Shown here: piece by piece, positions 1 to 8,337 of the stretch | How positions within the stretch are numbered: position 1 is the first letter of the stretch | How the letters are laid out: every line of letters starts with the position of its first letter | Assembly: GCF_026339955.1 (NCBI RefSeq) | Contig: NZ_JAPEPW010000001.1 | Span: forward strand, 248,001-312,000 | Source of the DNA: Streptomyces sp. NBC_01549 | Lineage (GTDB): Bacteria; Actinomycetota; Actinomycetes; Streptomycetales; Streptomycetaceae | Direction of reading: 5' to 3' | DNA length: 64,000 bases | The notes under the pieces: generated by a model | What the model saw: only the letters and a program-made list of their open reading frames with translations | Database searches by the model: none | What the model was told of the DNA's origin: nothing | Position numbers and translations under genes: made by a program

Positions 1-85
1 ACAGCATCGCTCAAGAGCCCGCCTAAGTTCGGGAGCTCCGGCACCGGCCGCCTCCCGGCTGCCGGCCAAGAGCAAGGAGCTGACA

Positions 86-361
86 TTGGAATCAACGCCA
101 CCCCAGCATCACCCGCAGGACCTTGGCACCATGGTCGGTCTCTTCTGGATCCAGTCGGGAGAGACGTACCCGGGTACACCTCCGGTCCCGCCGGCACATG
201 GCGTACTTCTCTCGCCCGCAGGCCCACAGGTCGTCGGGCCCGACCCGCTGCAATGGTCCTGGTCCGACGTGACGGATCTGCGGGTGATCGAGGCACCGGT
301 TCGTTCAACTGCCGCCCCACAACGCGCTCCCCGAATTCCTCCGCCGCCACGCCCCTCATGA
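86..361 (+). CDS. Conserved hypothetical protein, possibly truncated
   Basis: A 91-residue ORF from a TTG start with an AAGGAG-like ribosome site six bases upstream. The middle part (GLFWIQSGETYPG, then a W-S-W-S-D-V-T-D-L-R-V stretch) looks like a real small beta-rich domain. The tail after about residue 73 is proline-rich low-complexity and may come from a frameshift. Its TGA overlaps the ATG at 358 of the following broken DCC gene (ATGA), so the two may have been coupled. No function is assigned. A spurious ORF is still possible. Confidence 0.35.
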   Translation: MESTPPQHHPQDLGTMVGLFWIQSGETYPGTPPVPPAHGVLLSPAGPQVVGPDPLQWSWSDVTDLRVIEAPVRSTAAPQRAPRIPPPPRPS

Positions 362-381
362 ACGAAAGGAATTCCTCCCTC

Positions 382-793
382 GTGGACGACACTGCCCTGG
401 ACGGTGCCACCGTGCAGCGCCCCTTACTGGTCTTCGACGGCGACTGTGCCTTCTGCCAGGCCGCCATTCAGCAAATCCGCGTTCGCGCCCGACCCCAGAT
501 GCTCACCGCACCCTGGCAGTCCCTCCCCAAGCCTCTGATACGGCCACCTCCAGCGCTTGGACAGGGAAGTCCTCCTGCTCGACGGAGGGACGGCGCTCTG
601 CGGCGGCGGTGCTGCTGCTCTCGCTCGCTTCCTCGGCTCCTCGCCGGCCCGTCGCTACCGCGGGATGGCATTCTGTCTGCGGCTTCCAGTCATCAGCCTG
701 CTTGCTCGCCAGATCTACCGATGGGTGGCCGTCAACCGGCACCGGATGCCCGCCGGAACAGCAGCCTGCGCTCTCCCCCGTCCCTCCCACTGA
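382..793 (+). pseudogene. DCC-family thiol-disulfide oxidoreductase-like protein, frameshifted
   Basis: The N-terminal part (GTG at 382 with a GAAAGGA site 11 bases upstream; ATG at 358 is the alternative) reads RPLLVFDGDCAFCQAAI. This is the diagnostic DxDCxxC signature of the DCC (DUF393) family. The matching C-terminal part (LLDGG, then LARQIYRWVAVNRHRMPAG) lies in another frame from 557 to 793, and a short piece fits the third frame around 534-557. At least two indels between 520 and 560 therefore separate the halves. The DxxxC head and the C-terminal helix are both well preserved, so the damage is recent or a sequencing error. The next gene starts ten bases downstream. Confidence 0.6.
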
Positions 794-802
794 AAGCCTC
801 CC

Positions 803-1666
803 ATGCGCCCCATCCCCACCTGCATCCTCAGCAGCAGCCAAGCCCCCCAAGCCCTGCATGGACATGATCTCGACGCATACGTCCAGATCGGGTCTCTGAG
901 TAAGACACTCACCGGAACCGCGCTGGCCCAGTTGGCTGCGCGGGGCGTGCTCCAGTTGGACACCCCACTGGAGCAGTTCCTGCCCGTTCCGCGGGGAACC
1001 GGCATCACCTTGAGGCATCTTGCCCAGCACACCTCCGGCCTGCCACGGCTCCCCCCGCACGTGAAACGGCGTGACCCGTACGCCGCCTTCGACGATGCCG
1101 CCCTGCATGCCGTGCTCCAGAGACTGGACGCCCTCACCACCGCTGCCCCGGGCCAAACCGAGGAATACTCCAACCTCGGATACGCCATCCTCGGAGCCGC
1201 GCTGACTTCCGCCGCAGGTATGTCCTACCAAGACCTTCTGGATCTCTACGTCCTTGCCCCTCTGGACATCACCGAGATAACCAGCGCTCCGCCGCCAGAC
1301 AGATGCCTTCACAGCCGCGGGCTGTTCGGCCGCCCACGTCGTCCCTGGACCATGACAGGCGCCATCCTGCCCGCCGGCGGGCTCTGGGCCACCCCGCGGG
1401 CCACCGCTCACTTGGTGACCAAGCTCCTCGTAGAACAGAAACTGGGGGAGCCCGCCTTGTCCTGGCAGAGAGCCGGCACCGTGCTCTGGCACAACGGCGC
1501 CACCGGTGACGCCTCCGTTTTCGCCGGTGCCGTGCCGGACGGCAGATGGGTACTGGTCCACCGCCTCACCGGACAAGCCGACCGTACCGACGAACTGGGC
1601 ATCAAACTCCTGCAGCAGGCCACACCTAGTGGGCCCTGGACTCCTACCTCGGGCACCAGGGAATAA
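803..1666 (+). CDS. Serine hydrolase, class C beta-lactamase/penicillin-binding-protein fold
   Basis: This 287-residue protein carries the three active-site elements of the beta-lactamase/transpeptidase fold: S31-L-S-K34 (nucleophile and general base), Y122-S-N124, and H230-N-G232 in place of the KTG triad. The family includes esterases, DD-peptidases and beta-lactamases, so the substrate cannot be named. No signal peptide is visible and the region ahead of the SxxK motif is unusually short (30 residues), which suggests a cytoplasmic enzyme or a trimmed N-terminus. It begins ten bases after the broken DCC gene and was probably co-transcribed with it. Confidence 0.7.
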   Translation: MRPIPTCILSSSQAPQALHGHDLDAYVQIGSLSKTLTGTALAQLAARGVLQLDTPLEQFLPVPRGTGITLRHLAQHTSGLPRLPPHVKRRDPYAAFDDAALHAVLQRLDALTTAAPGQTEEYSNLGYAILGAALTSAAGMSYQDLLDLYVLAPLDITEITSAPPPDRCLHSRGLFGRPRRPWTMTGAILPAGGLWATPRATAHLVTKLLVEQKLGEPALSWQRAGTVLWHNGATGDASVFAGAVPDGRWVLVHRLTGQADRTDELGIKLLQQATPSGPWTPTSGTRE

Positions 1667-1747
1667 GTAGCCGGCGGGTAGCGGCTCCGGGGCCACCGTT
1701 TGCCGACGTTGATTCCCGACACGGGTTGCCGACGCTGCCGGTGCCCA

Positions 1748-1990
1748 TCACCGACCTGCGGTCCGGAGGCGGTCGCCTGCCCCGACGATGACCTTCAGGG
1801 CCGGGAAGTGGTCGACAAGGACCTGGCGGCACCGTCCGCACGGGGGAACGACCCCCGGTCGCGGTCGCCCACGGCGACGATCGTGTCCAGCTCGTAGGCG
1901 CCCTGGGCGGCTGCCGCGCCGAGGAGAACCAGCTCGGCGCGACGCTGCTGGCCCTGACATACCCGACGCGCACAAGCCCGTCCCTCTCCC
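1748..1990 (-). pseudogene. Cytidine deaminase-like remnant, two frameshifts
   Basis: Reading the minus strand from about 1980 down gives GYVRA, then (next frame) QQRRAELVLLGAAAAQGAYE and LDTIVAVGDRDRG, then (third frame) VVPPCGRCRQVL and a C-terminal strand ending at 1748. PCGRCRQVL is the zinc-binding signature of cytidine/blasticidin-S deaminases, and AELVLLGAAAAQG matches the other conserved helix. One shift falls in a five-base G run (minus strand) near 1852; a second lies near 1955. The N-terminal half of the domain is not recognisable. Read as a decayed gene, with sequencing error at the G run as the alternative. Confidence 0.5.
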
Positions 1991-2385
1991 ACCCCGAAGC
2001 GTCAGACTGGACTCAATGAACCCATCAAGCACCTGTCAAGAAAGACGGATTTGGGCTCCAGCCTGACGCTTCTCGCCGATCCGGCAAGTGTGGTGCTGGG
2101 GTGTACCCCAACCGGACTCGCGCGTCTTCAGCACATCACGCCAGTGCAGAGCACTTCGGGCATCCGTGCACGCGACTTCAGGAGCTGACGGTTTCCGCCC
2201 TACGCACCGCCGACGCAGCCAGCGGCACCAGCTGAGCTGGGGCACTACCTGGAAGACACCCGGTGAACCGCCTCTGCCGCGTTCACCCGGACGGAGCACC
2301 CCTCGCTGGCCTGTCGCCTGTCTCCGGCGTATTCCGGCTGGCCTCCCTTGACAGCCACACCTCCCCTGACAAGGCTGAACCGGAC
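1991..2385 (+). other. Intergenic stretch without a supported gene
   Basis: About 395 bases in which no frame gives a recognisable protein on either strand. No strong inverted repeat or terminator was seen. The promoter of the downstream phosphotransferase-like gene presumably lies here. Confidence 0.4.
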
Positions 2386-3310
2386 ATGAGCCCTTCCCAA
2401 CAACCGCCCCAGTACGGTGCGTTCACCGAATCCACGGCCGAGGCCGCAGTGAAGGCTGCCTGCGGCGAAGTCGGCGCACCCCCCCCCCAGCGATCTTGAG
2501 CTGCTGAGGATCGGCGAGAACGCGCTCTTCGCCGACCCGGCACGGGAACTGGTCTACCGAATCGCCCGCTCCGACACGCTCACCGCGAAGGTGGACAAGG
2601 AACTGGCCACCGCCCGCTGGCTCGTGGCGCAGGGATTTCCGGCGCTCCCGCCCCGGGACGACCTTCCGCAGCCGATCGCGGCGGAGGGGCGGTTGGTCAC
2701 CTTCTGGGAGTACGTGCCTCCCACCGCCCTCCCCGCACCACAACTCTCCGATCTGGCCCGACTCCTGCGTGCCCTGCACGCGCTGCCGGAACCGGACTTC
2801 GCCGTCCCGCCGCTCAACCCCTTCCCGTTGATGAGATCGAGGTTGGAGAAGGCCGAGGGGGTGGCGGAGGCCGACGTCGCCTTCCTCTCCTCCGCCTGCC
2901 GGGACGCGGAGGACGACTTCCACGCCCTCGTCGCCGCGGACCCGGCGTCGTACGGACTCGTGCACGGCGACGCGCACCGCGGCAATCTGCTGCGGCGCGG
3001 CGAGCGGGTACTGCTGATCGACTACGAGGCCGTCGCCATGGGACCGCGGGCCTGGGACCTGCTGCCGACGGCCACGGCCGTGGACCGGTTCGGGCTGCCG
3101 CCCGCCGAGTACGCCGCCTTCGTCGACATCTACGGCGCCGACGTGACCAAGCACCCCGGCTATCGCACCCTGCGCACCGTACGGGAGCTCGGCATGACCA
3201 CCTGGCTGATGCAGAACGTCACTCATTCCCCGTCCGAGGCAGCCGAGTTCGCGCTGCGCATGGAGTCGTTGAGGAGGGGCGACCTTGGCGCCCGCTGGCA
3301 CGCCCTCTGA
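2386..3310 (+). pseudogene. Aminoglycoside phosphotransferase-like (APH) protein, frameshifted at a C10 run
   Basis: The kinase core is intact in the downstream frame: catalytic loop LVHGDAHRGNLL (HxDxxxxN type) and the metal-binding LLIDYEAVAMGPRAWDL, as in APH/choline-kinase-like enzymes. The N-terminus, starting at ATG 2386, is in a different frame up to ten consecutive Cs at 2479-2488. After the run, SDLELLRIGENALFADP continues the expected N-lobe. A one-base change in the run rejoins a protein of roughly 307 residues. A downstream start at 2591 would lack part of the N-lobe. Its 3' end overlaps the next gene by 26 bases. The substrate is unknown. Confidence 0.6.
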
Positions 3311-4799
3311 GCCCGAGACCGCGTCGAACGCGCCCTTCGCCCCGTACGTCTCACGCGTCGGCACCCGGCTGACGACGGTGTACGCGACCTCGTGGACGTA
3401 CGCGCCGGGCGACACCGCGGACGGAGACGGCGGCCCCGGCCACCCGGCCGGCCCGTCCGGCCTGCTCAAACTTGGTCGGCTCGCCGCCTTCTACGAGCAG
3501 CACGCCGATCAGTTACCCCGCGTCCTGCTCCGCGAGCGGCTCGATCCCACCACGGTGATCTGCGACCGCTGGAGCGCGTCCGCCGAGGCAACCAGCATCA
3601 CCACCGCCACGCTCTGGTATCTGACCGCGCCTTCCGGACAGATCCTGCTCGCGCTCACCCTGGATGTCGACGCTCCCCTGATCGCCTGCATCCCCCTCCT
3701 CGAAGACCTCTACTACGCGGACCTCGCGTGCGACGGCGTCGGACTGGAGCAGCTCGCGGCGTCCAAGGTCGGCGCCACCACACCGGGGCTGCTCCAGGAG
3801 CGCCACCAGCTCGTCTTCCGCGCCTCCCCGACCCCGGCGGACGTCCCGTCGGCCGACACGGTCCAGCGGGTCATCTACCGGGCCGATCTCCCCGCCCGCC
3901 CCGAACACAGTTCCATCTGCCTGCCCGACGAACTGAACCGTCGCCCCACCACGACCGGCGCACTCGGTCCCTATGCCAGTCTCCTGACGGGCCATCAGGA
4001 CTACGTGGAGAACGCCGCGTTCCTCTCGGTCGTGCAGGCCGTCGCCTCCGCGGCCCGCCTGCGGGAGATCCAGGTCCTCGCGGATTCCTACACCCGCCAC
4101 TTCCGCAACCGTTCGGACGGCGGCGCCCGCCCCCACGAACGGCGCACCCTGCTCGAACACATCACGGACGCGCTCGGCCACCTCGAACTCGAGCTGGGCT
4201 ACAGCGTGGAGACGCCCGCCGATCTGGCCACGCTGATCCCCTCCCTCAGGCCGACGGCTTACCACACCGCCCTGTACGAGGCGATGGGGGTGACCGAGCG
4301 CGCCGCCAAGATCAGCAGGGGCCTGTCCCGCCTCGCCAACTCTGCGGCGGCCGAGCTGACGTCGATCCAGTCGGCCGAGCAGCGCTCCGCCGACCGGCGC
4401 CGCGTCCGTACGGTCGCCGCCGTCACCTTTGTCACCACGGTGACCGCGACCCTGGGGCTCCTCTTCGCCTTCTTCGGCGTCAACTCCTCAGAAGTCGACG
4501 CCCACCGCTCGATGTTCGACCACACCTACACCCCCGTCTACGCCCTCATCGCGTCCGTCCTCGTCCTCGCGTTCGCCCTGTACGCCACCCTGCAGGCCGT
4601 CGACCGCGCGGCCCTGCGCCGCGACCGCACCCCACTCCCCACCTGGCACGGAACCCACCGCCTCCTCGCCCACGAACTGGGCGGCTCGATCCTGAACGGG
4701 ACCCCCGTCACCACGTCCCTGCCACCGCTTACCGACCCGCGCCCTGCTCCCTCCCCGACCCCCTCACCACCTCCGGCCCGCCAGTCGGCCGAGCGGTGA
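3285..4799 (+). CDS. Two-TM membrane protein with CorA-like C-terminal architecture, unknown function
   Basis: Starts at TTG 3285 with a strong GGAGGGG site just upstream, overlapping the APH-like gene by 26 bases, so the two are probably coupled. The roughly 380-residue N-terminal part is soluble, mixed alpha/beta then helical. Near residues 385-445 there are two hydrophobic helices: one ending LLFAFFGVNSSEVD, then a short loop and VYALIASVLVLAFALYATL. A long helix, TM1, a G-x-N tripeptide and TM2 is the topology of CorA Mg2+ channels, with GVN where CorA has GMN. That similarity is structural inference only. The tail is proline-rich. No enzymatic motif was seen. Confidence 0.55.
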   Translation: MAPAGTPSEPETASNAPFAPYVSRVGTRLTTVYATSWTYAPGDTADGDGGPGHPAGPSGLLKLGRLAAFYEQHADQLPRVLLRERLDPTTVICDRWSASAEATSITTATLWYLTAPSGQILLALTLDVDAPLIACIPLLEDLYYADLACDGVGLEQLAASKVGATTPGLLQERHQLVFRASPTPADVPSADTVQRVIYRADLPARPEHSSICLPDELNRRPTTTGALGPYASLLTGHQDYVENAAFLSVVQAVASAARLREIQVLADSYTRHFRNRSDGGARPHERRTLLEHITDALGHLELELGYSVETPADLATLIPSLRPTAYHTALYEAMGVTERAAKISRGLSRLANSAAAELTSIQSAEQRSADRRRVRTVAAVTFVTTVTATLGLLFAFFGVNSSEVDAHRSMFDHTYTPVYALIASVLVLAFALYATLQAVDRAALRRDRTPLPTWHGTHRLLAHELGGSILNGTPVTTSLPPLTDPRPAPSPTPSPPPARQSAER

Positions 4800-4914
4800 A
4801 CGGAGACCGATTCGCCAACCGCGTCCGCAACGCCTGCCGGGGCCCCTCGGCCACGACTGAGCCGCCCACCTTCCTCAAGGGATGACGACCGCTTGACGGC
4901 CAGTTGCCGATCAC

Positions 4915-6015
4915 TCAGGTATTGGCCCCGCGTGCCGCCACCCTCCAGCGGTCCAGTTCCACGCCCTGGCGGGCGATCACCAGTTCCTCCGCGAGGTTGA
5001 CCGGTTGGCAGACGTGGTTGGGGACGACGGCGAGTACCGAGCCGAGGCGGGGGGCGGGGGTGCCTTCCGGGAGGTGGACCACCGCGTGGTGCTCCCACAG
5101 GGCGGTGATCGTCGCCTCGGGGTACCGCGGGAGGTAGCCGTGGCCGGTCACCCACGCGGAGCGGTCCGCGCCGAGGACCTTGCTGCCCGCGTCCAGGACG
5201 AAGCGGTTCGGGGCGGGGACGCTGATGACCGTCGAGGCCGCCGAGAGGGCCAGGTCGTCGACACCGCAGCAGCCCATGGCCAGTTGCTGGGCGTCGTTGA
5301 AGACGTAGACGCCGGGACGGAGTTCGTTGACCGGGCCGGGGCGCCAGCGGCCGGCCGTGGGGGTCGAGCCGCCGCTCAACACCTGGGGTTCCATGCCCAG
5401 TTCACGCAGGGCCTCCGCCGCCTCGGCCAGGGCCCGTTCCTCGTCGCGGGCCGCCCGCTCCCGGGCGTCGGGGTCATGGCCGTATCCGTGTCCGGGGAAG
5501 GCGAACGCGCCGAGCACGTGGAGCCCGGCGTCCGACGCGGCCCGGGCCACCCGCCCGGCGTCCACGGCCGGCACTCCGGTCCGTGCCGTGCCGCAGTCCA
5601 CCTCGACCAGGACCTCCACCGGGCGGTCACTCCCCCGCACCGCGCCCCCCAGCCGACGCGCCGCCTCCACCGAGTCGACGCCGACCCGTAGCGCGACCAC
5701 GTCGGCCAGGCGGCGCAGGCGCCGCGCCCTGCCCTCGTCCGGCCAGAGCGGATACGCGACGAACAGGTCGTCCACGCCCGCCGCCGCGAACGCCTCCGCC
5801 TCGCTCAGGGTCGCCACCGACAGCCCGCCCGCACCCGCCCGGAGCTGGCGCACCGCGATCTCCGCGCACTTGTGGCTCTTGGCGTGCGGCCGGAGCGCGA
5901 AGCCGCCGGTCCTGGCGGCCTCCGCCATGCGGGCGATGTTCCGGTCCAGTACGTCGGCGTCCACGACCAGCGCCGGCGTGACGAGCCCTTCGGGCAGTTG
6001 TTGCTCAAGCATCAC
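4915..6015 (-). CDS. D-threonine aldolase / D-serine dehydratase-like PLP enzyme
   Basis: A 366-residue fold-type III (alanine-racemase N-terminal domain) enzyme. RPHAKSHK places the PLP-binding lysine at K46. The C-terminal N333-H-V-C336 pair matches the metal-binding His-x-Cys of D-threonine aldolases and eukaryote-type D-serine dehydratases. The predicted reaction is cleavage or dehydration of a D-3-hydroxyamino acid; the exact substrate is open. The start is GTG 6015 or ATG 6012, both behind a GGGGAGG site. It is transcribed divergently from a TetR gene, with a palindromic operator and a TATA-like box in the 141-base gap, so regulation by that repressor is likely. Confidence 0.75.
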   Translation of the reverse strand: MMLEQQLPEGLVTPALVVDADVLDRNIARMAEAARTGGFALRPHAKSHKCAEIAVRQLRAGAGGLSVATLSEAEAFAAAGVDDLFVAYPLWPDEGRARRLRRLADVVALRVGVDSVEAARRLGGAVRGSDRPVEVLVEVDCGTARTGVPAVDAGRVARAASDAGLHVLGAFAFPGHGYGHDPDARERAARDEERALAEAAEALRELGMEPQVLSGGSTPTAGRWRPGPVNELRPGVYVFNDAQQLAMGCCGVDDLALSAASTVISVPAPNRFVLDAGSKVLGADRSAWVTGHGYLPRYPEATITALWEHHAVVHLPEGTPAPRLGSVLAVVPNHVCQPVNLAEELVIARQGVELDRWRVAARGANT

Positions 6016-6075
6016 TACGTCCTCCCCAGTCCACTACAAGCTCCCACTCCCCACGTTCCTGTGTATATTAGGGCA

Positions 6076-6096
6076 CTGCCTAGGACCACTAGGCAG
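6076..6096. promoter_or_regulatory. Perfect inverted repeat, probable TetR operator
   Basis: CTGCCTA at 6076-6082 and its exact complement TAGGCAG at 6090-6096 flank a seven-base spacer. The repeat sits between the divergent aldolase-like and TetR genes, next to a TGTATATTA box (6062-6070) that could serve as a -10 element. Size, symmetry and position suit a TetR dimer site. Confidence 0.6.
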
Positions 6097-6156
6097 CCAG
6101 ACGGCGAGACCGTCGGGCAATCAGGCAAGGCACTGCTCCCGAGGTGGTTGGTCCCC

Positions 6157-6750
6157 ATGGCCCGTGCCGGGCTCACTCCCGACCGTGTCGTCGAGGCCGC
6201 GGCCGATCTCGCCGACGAGGTCGGGTTCGAGAACGTCACCCTGTCCGCGTTGGCGCGCCGGTTCGGGGTGAAGGACGCGAGTCTGTATTCGCACGTCAAG
6301 AACCTGCACGATCTGCGTACGCGGGTCGCTCTGCTGGCCTCGGGCGAGATGATCGACGGCATCGCCACGGCGATCGCCGGGCGGGCCGGCAAGGACGCCC
6401 TCGTCGCCTTCGCGGGCGCCTACCGGACGTACGCGCTCGCGCACCCCGGCCGCTACGCCGCCACGCACACGCCGATCGACCCCGCCGTCGGCGCCGCGTC
6501 CGACGCGTTCCGGCGTACGGCCGAGATCACCTACGGCATGCTCCACGCGTACGGCCTGTCCGAGCCCGACCTCACCGACGCCGTGCGGCTGCTGCGCAGC
6601 ACCTTCCACGGCTTCTGCGCCCTGGAGGCGATCGGCGGCTTTCACGCCGCCAGGGACGTACAGACCTCGTGGGAGCGGGCCCTCGACGGCCTGCACACGG
6701 CCCTGGAGCACTGGCCACGGAGCGAGCGGAAGGATGAGGACCATGCTTGA
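6157..6750 (+). CDS. TetR-family transcriptional regulator
   Basis: A 197-residue protein with the TetR helix-turn-helix TLSALARRFGVKDASLYSHV at residues 28-47. A C-terminal ligand domain contains F-H-G-F near residue 150, as in the TetR C-terminal WHG-type group. Start ATG 6157 follows a GAGGTGG site. It overlaps the downstream hydrolase by 17 bases, so the two form an operon. Likely targets are itself, the hydrolase and the divergent PLP enzyme, through the inverted repeat at 6076-6096. Confidence 0.8.
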   Translation: MARAGLTPDRVVEAAADLADEVGFENVTLSALARRFGVKDASLYSHVKNLHDLRTRVALLASGEMIDGIATAIAGRAGKDALVAFAGAYRTYALAHPGRYAATHTPIDPAVGAASDAFRRTAEITYGMLHAYGLSEPDLTDAVRLLRSTFHGFCALEAIGGFHAARDVQTSWERALDGLHTALEHWPRSERKDEDHA

Positions 6751-7552
6751 CGGGCACTACGCCGGACACTACGACATGCGGGGCAGCGGGCCCCTGCTGC
6801 TGGTCATTCCCGGCGGGGCCGGTCACCCCATGGGGCTGGACGGCGCCGTCGCGCGCCTCTCCGAGCGGTTCACCGTGGTGACGTACGACCCGCTCGGGCT
6901 GTCCCGCGGCCCGCTCGACGGGCCGGTCGAAGACCAGCGGGTGGAGGTGTGGAGCGACCGCGCCCACCAGCTGCTCGACTCCCTCCTCCCGGACGGCGAG
7001 TCCGCCTACGTCTTCGGGAGCAGTGCCGGCGGCATTGTCGCCCTGGACCTGCTGGCCCGCCACCCGGAGCGGCTGCGGCGCGTGGTCGCGCACGAGCCAC
7101 CGAGCATCGGCGTGCTGCCGGACGCGACACGGCAGCACGCGATGATCACGGAGGTGTATGAGATTTACCGTGCGGAGGGGGTGGCGGCGGCAGCGGCCCG
7201 GCTCGGCGCCGGTCTGGAGGGCCGGAGTTGGGAGCCCGGTCCGCGTCCCGCGTCCGCTGTGGCCGACGGGGGTGAGAGCACGCGGAACACTCAGAACACG
7301 CCGATGGACATCTTCCTCGGACACGTCCTGCGCCCCTTCACCTCCCACGCCCTGGATCTGGACGCCCTGAAGGGTCTGTCCTCCCGGCTCACGCTCGGTG
7401 CCGGAAGCGAATCACGGGGCCAACTCCCCTTCCGCACCGCCGCCTCGCTCGCCGAGCTCAGCGGCGGCGACTTCGTCGAGTTCCCCGGCGGTCACCTCGG
7501 TGTCCTCCAGCACCCGGTCGCCTTCGCGGACCGATTGACCGAGGCGCTCTGA
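6734..7552 (+). CDS. Alpha/beta hydrolase
   Basis: 272 residues with the nucleophile elbow G95-S-S97-A-G99, an oxyanion-hole-like PGGAG near residue 27, and a C-terminal GGHLG supplying the catalytic histidine. The start at 6734 overlaps the TetR gene; the ATG at 6743 is an equally good start. The substrate is unknown. Pairing with TetR suggests an inducible detoxification or ester-cleaving role (inference). Confidence 0.75.
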   Translation: MRTMLDGHYAGHYDMRGSGPLLLVIPGGAGHPMGLDGAVARLSERFTVVTYDPLGLSRGPLDGPVEDQRVEVWSDRAHQLLDSLLPDGESAYVFGSSAGGIVALDLLARHPERLRRVVAHEPPSIGVLPDATRQHAMITEVYEIYRAEGVAAAAARLGAGLEGRSWEPGPRPASAVADGGESTRNTQNTPMDIFLGHVLRPFTSHALDLDALKGLSSRLTLGAGSESRGQLPFRTAASLAELSGGDFVEFPGGHLGVLQHPVAFADRLTEAL

Positions 7553-7573
7553 GTCGCCGGGCAGAGGGAGGGA

Positions 7574-8080
7574 TCAACCAGGCGCTGCGAAGAGCTGCAC
7601 TGTGTACTTTCCGCTGACGGCAACGCCGGTGTCCGTGTACGAGCAGTTGACGATGTTGCCCTTGTGGCCCCCGCTGCCCATCCAGCCGTCAACGACCGCC
7701 TTGGCGTCGGGCTTTCCCCAGGACATGTTCTCCGCTGACGGCCCCGCGTTGTAGCCGGCCTCCTTGATGCGCGTCTGGGGCGTGGAGCCGTCGGTGCCGG
7801 TGTGGTCTGTCAGGTTGTTCTTGGCGGCGTCGTCCGCGAAGACCTTGGCGGCGTGGGTCAGCTGCGCGTTCTCGTGGAGGGCGGGGCAGTTGGCCTTTTC
7901 GCGTTCGGCGTTGACCAGTTGCAGGACCTCGCCGGGCGAGGTCTGCAGGGCGCGCGGCACGGCGGCGGGGACGGTGACCGTCGCCGCGGCGCCTGCGGCG
8001 GCCGCTCCGGTGAGCACCAGCAGAGGGGCCGCACACGCGGCAACGCAGACACGACGTATTCGATTGCTCTTGGTTCGCAC
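7574..8080 (-). CDS. Secreted CAP/SCP-domain protein
   Basis: 168 residues from GTG 8080, preceded by a GAAAGGG ribosome site. Residues 1-35 are a Sec signal peptide (basic VRTKSNRIRR, then a hydrophobic alanine-rich core). The rest is a CAP domain: VNAEREKANCPALHENAQLT, then a DHTGTDG loop, AENMSW and GHKGNIVNC, which supply the usual His/Glu cluster and a likely disulfide. Bacterial CAP proteins are extracellular and of uncertain function. A longer upstream reading would lose the signal peptide. It converges on the hydrolase gene with a 21-base gap. Confidence 0.75.
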   Translation of the reverse strand: MRTKSNRIRRVCVAACAAPLLVLTGAAAAGAAATVTVPAAVPRALQTSPGEVLQLVNAEREKANCPALHENAQLTHAAKVFADDAAKNNLTDHTGTDGSTPQTRIKEAGYNAGPSAENMSWGKPDAKAVVDGWMGSGGHKGNIVNCSYTDTGVAVSGKYTVQLFAAPG

Positions 8081-8337
8081 GGGATTCCCTTTCGTCAGGG
8101 GCGGTCGGCAGCTCCCCGACATCGCGTGCGACGCGACGCGAGGAACGTGACGGCACCCTCCCCGCCCTTGGCCGTCACCAGCCCGCGGCCTCTTTCGCCG
8201 CTCGGGTGAGGGGCATGACAACGCCTCCTCGTACAGATCCACCCTAAGCCCCACCACCCGGGCTCACGAGTCGGACGACCGTCTCCGGGCGGCGCCCGGG
8301 CGCCGGTCTCCGCGCAGGTCAAGAAGCTGGAGCAGGC

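Noticed and set aside
503..1696. 397-codon minus-strand frame over the serine hydrolase
   Set aside because: Glycine/arginine-rich antisense shadow. The opposite strand carries clear SxxK, YSN and HNG motifs.
1644..1973. Serine-recombinase-like start (RVGYVRASS)
   Set aside because: Only the first ten residues resemble a resolvase. The same DNA in other frames gives cytidine-deaminase motifs, which fit the neighbouring sequence better.
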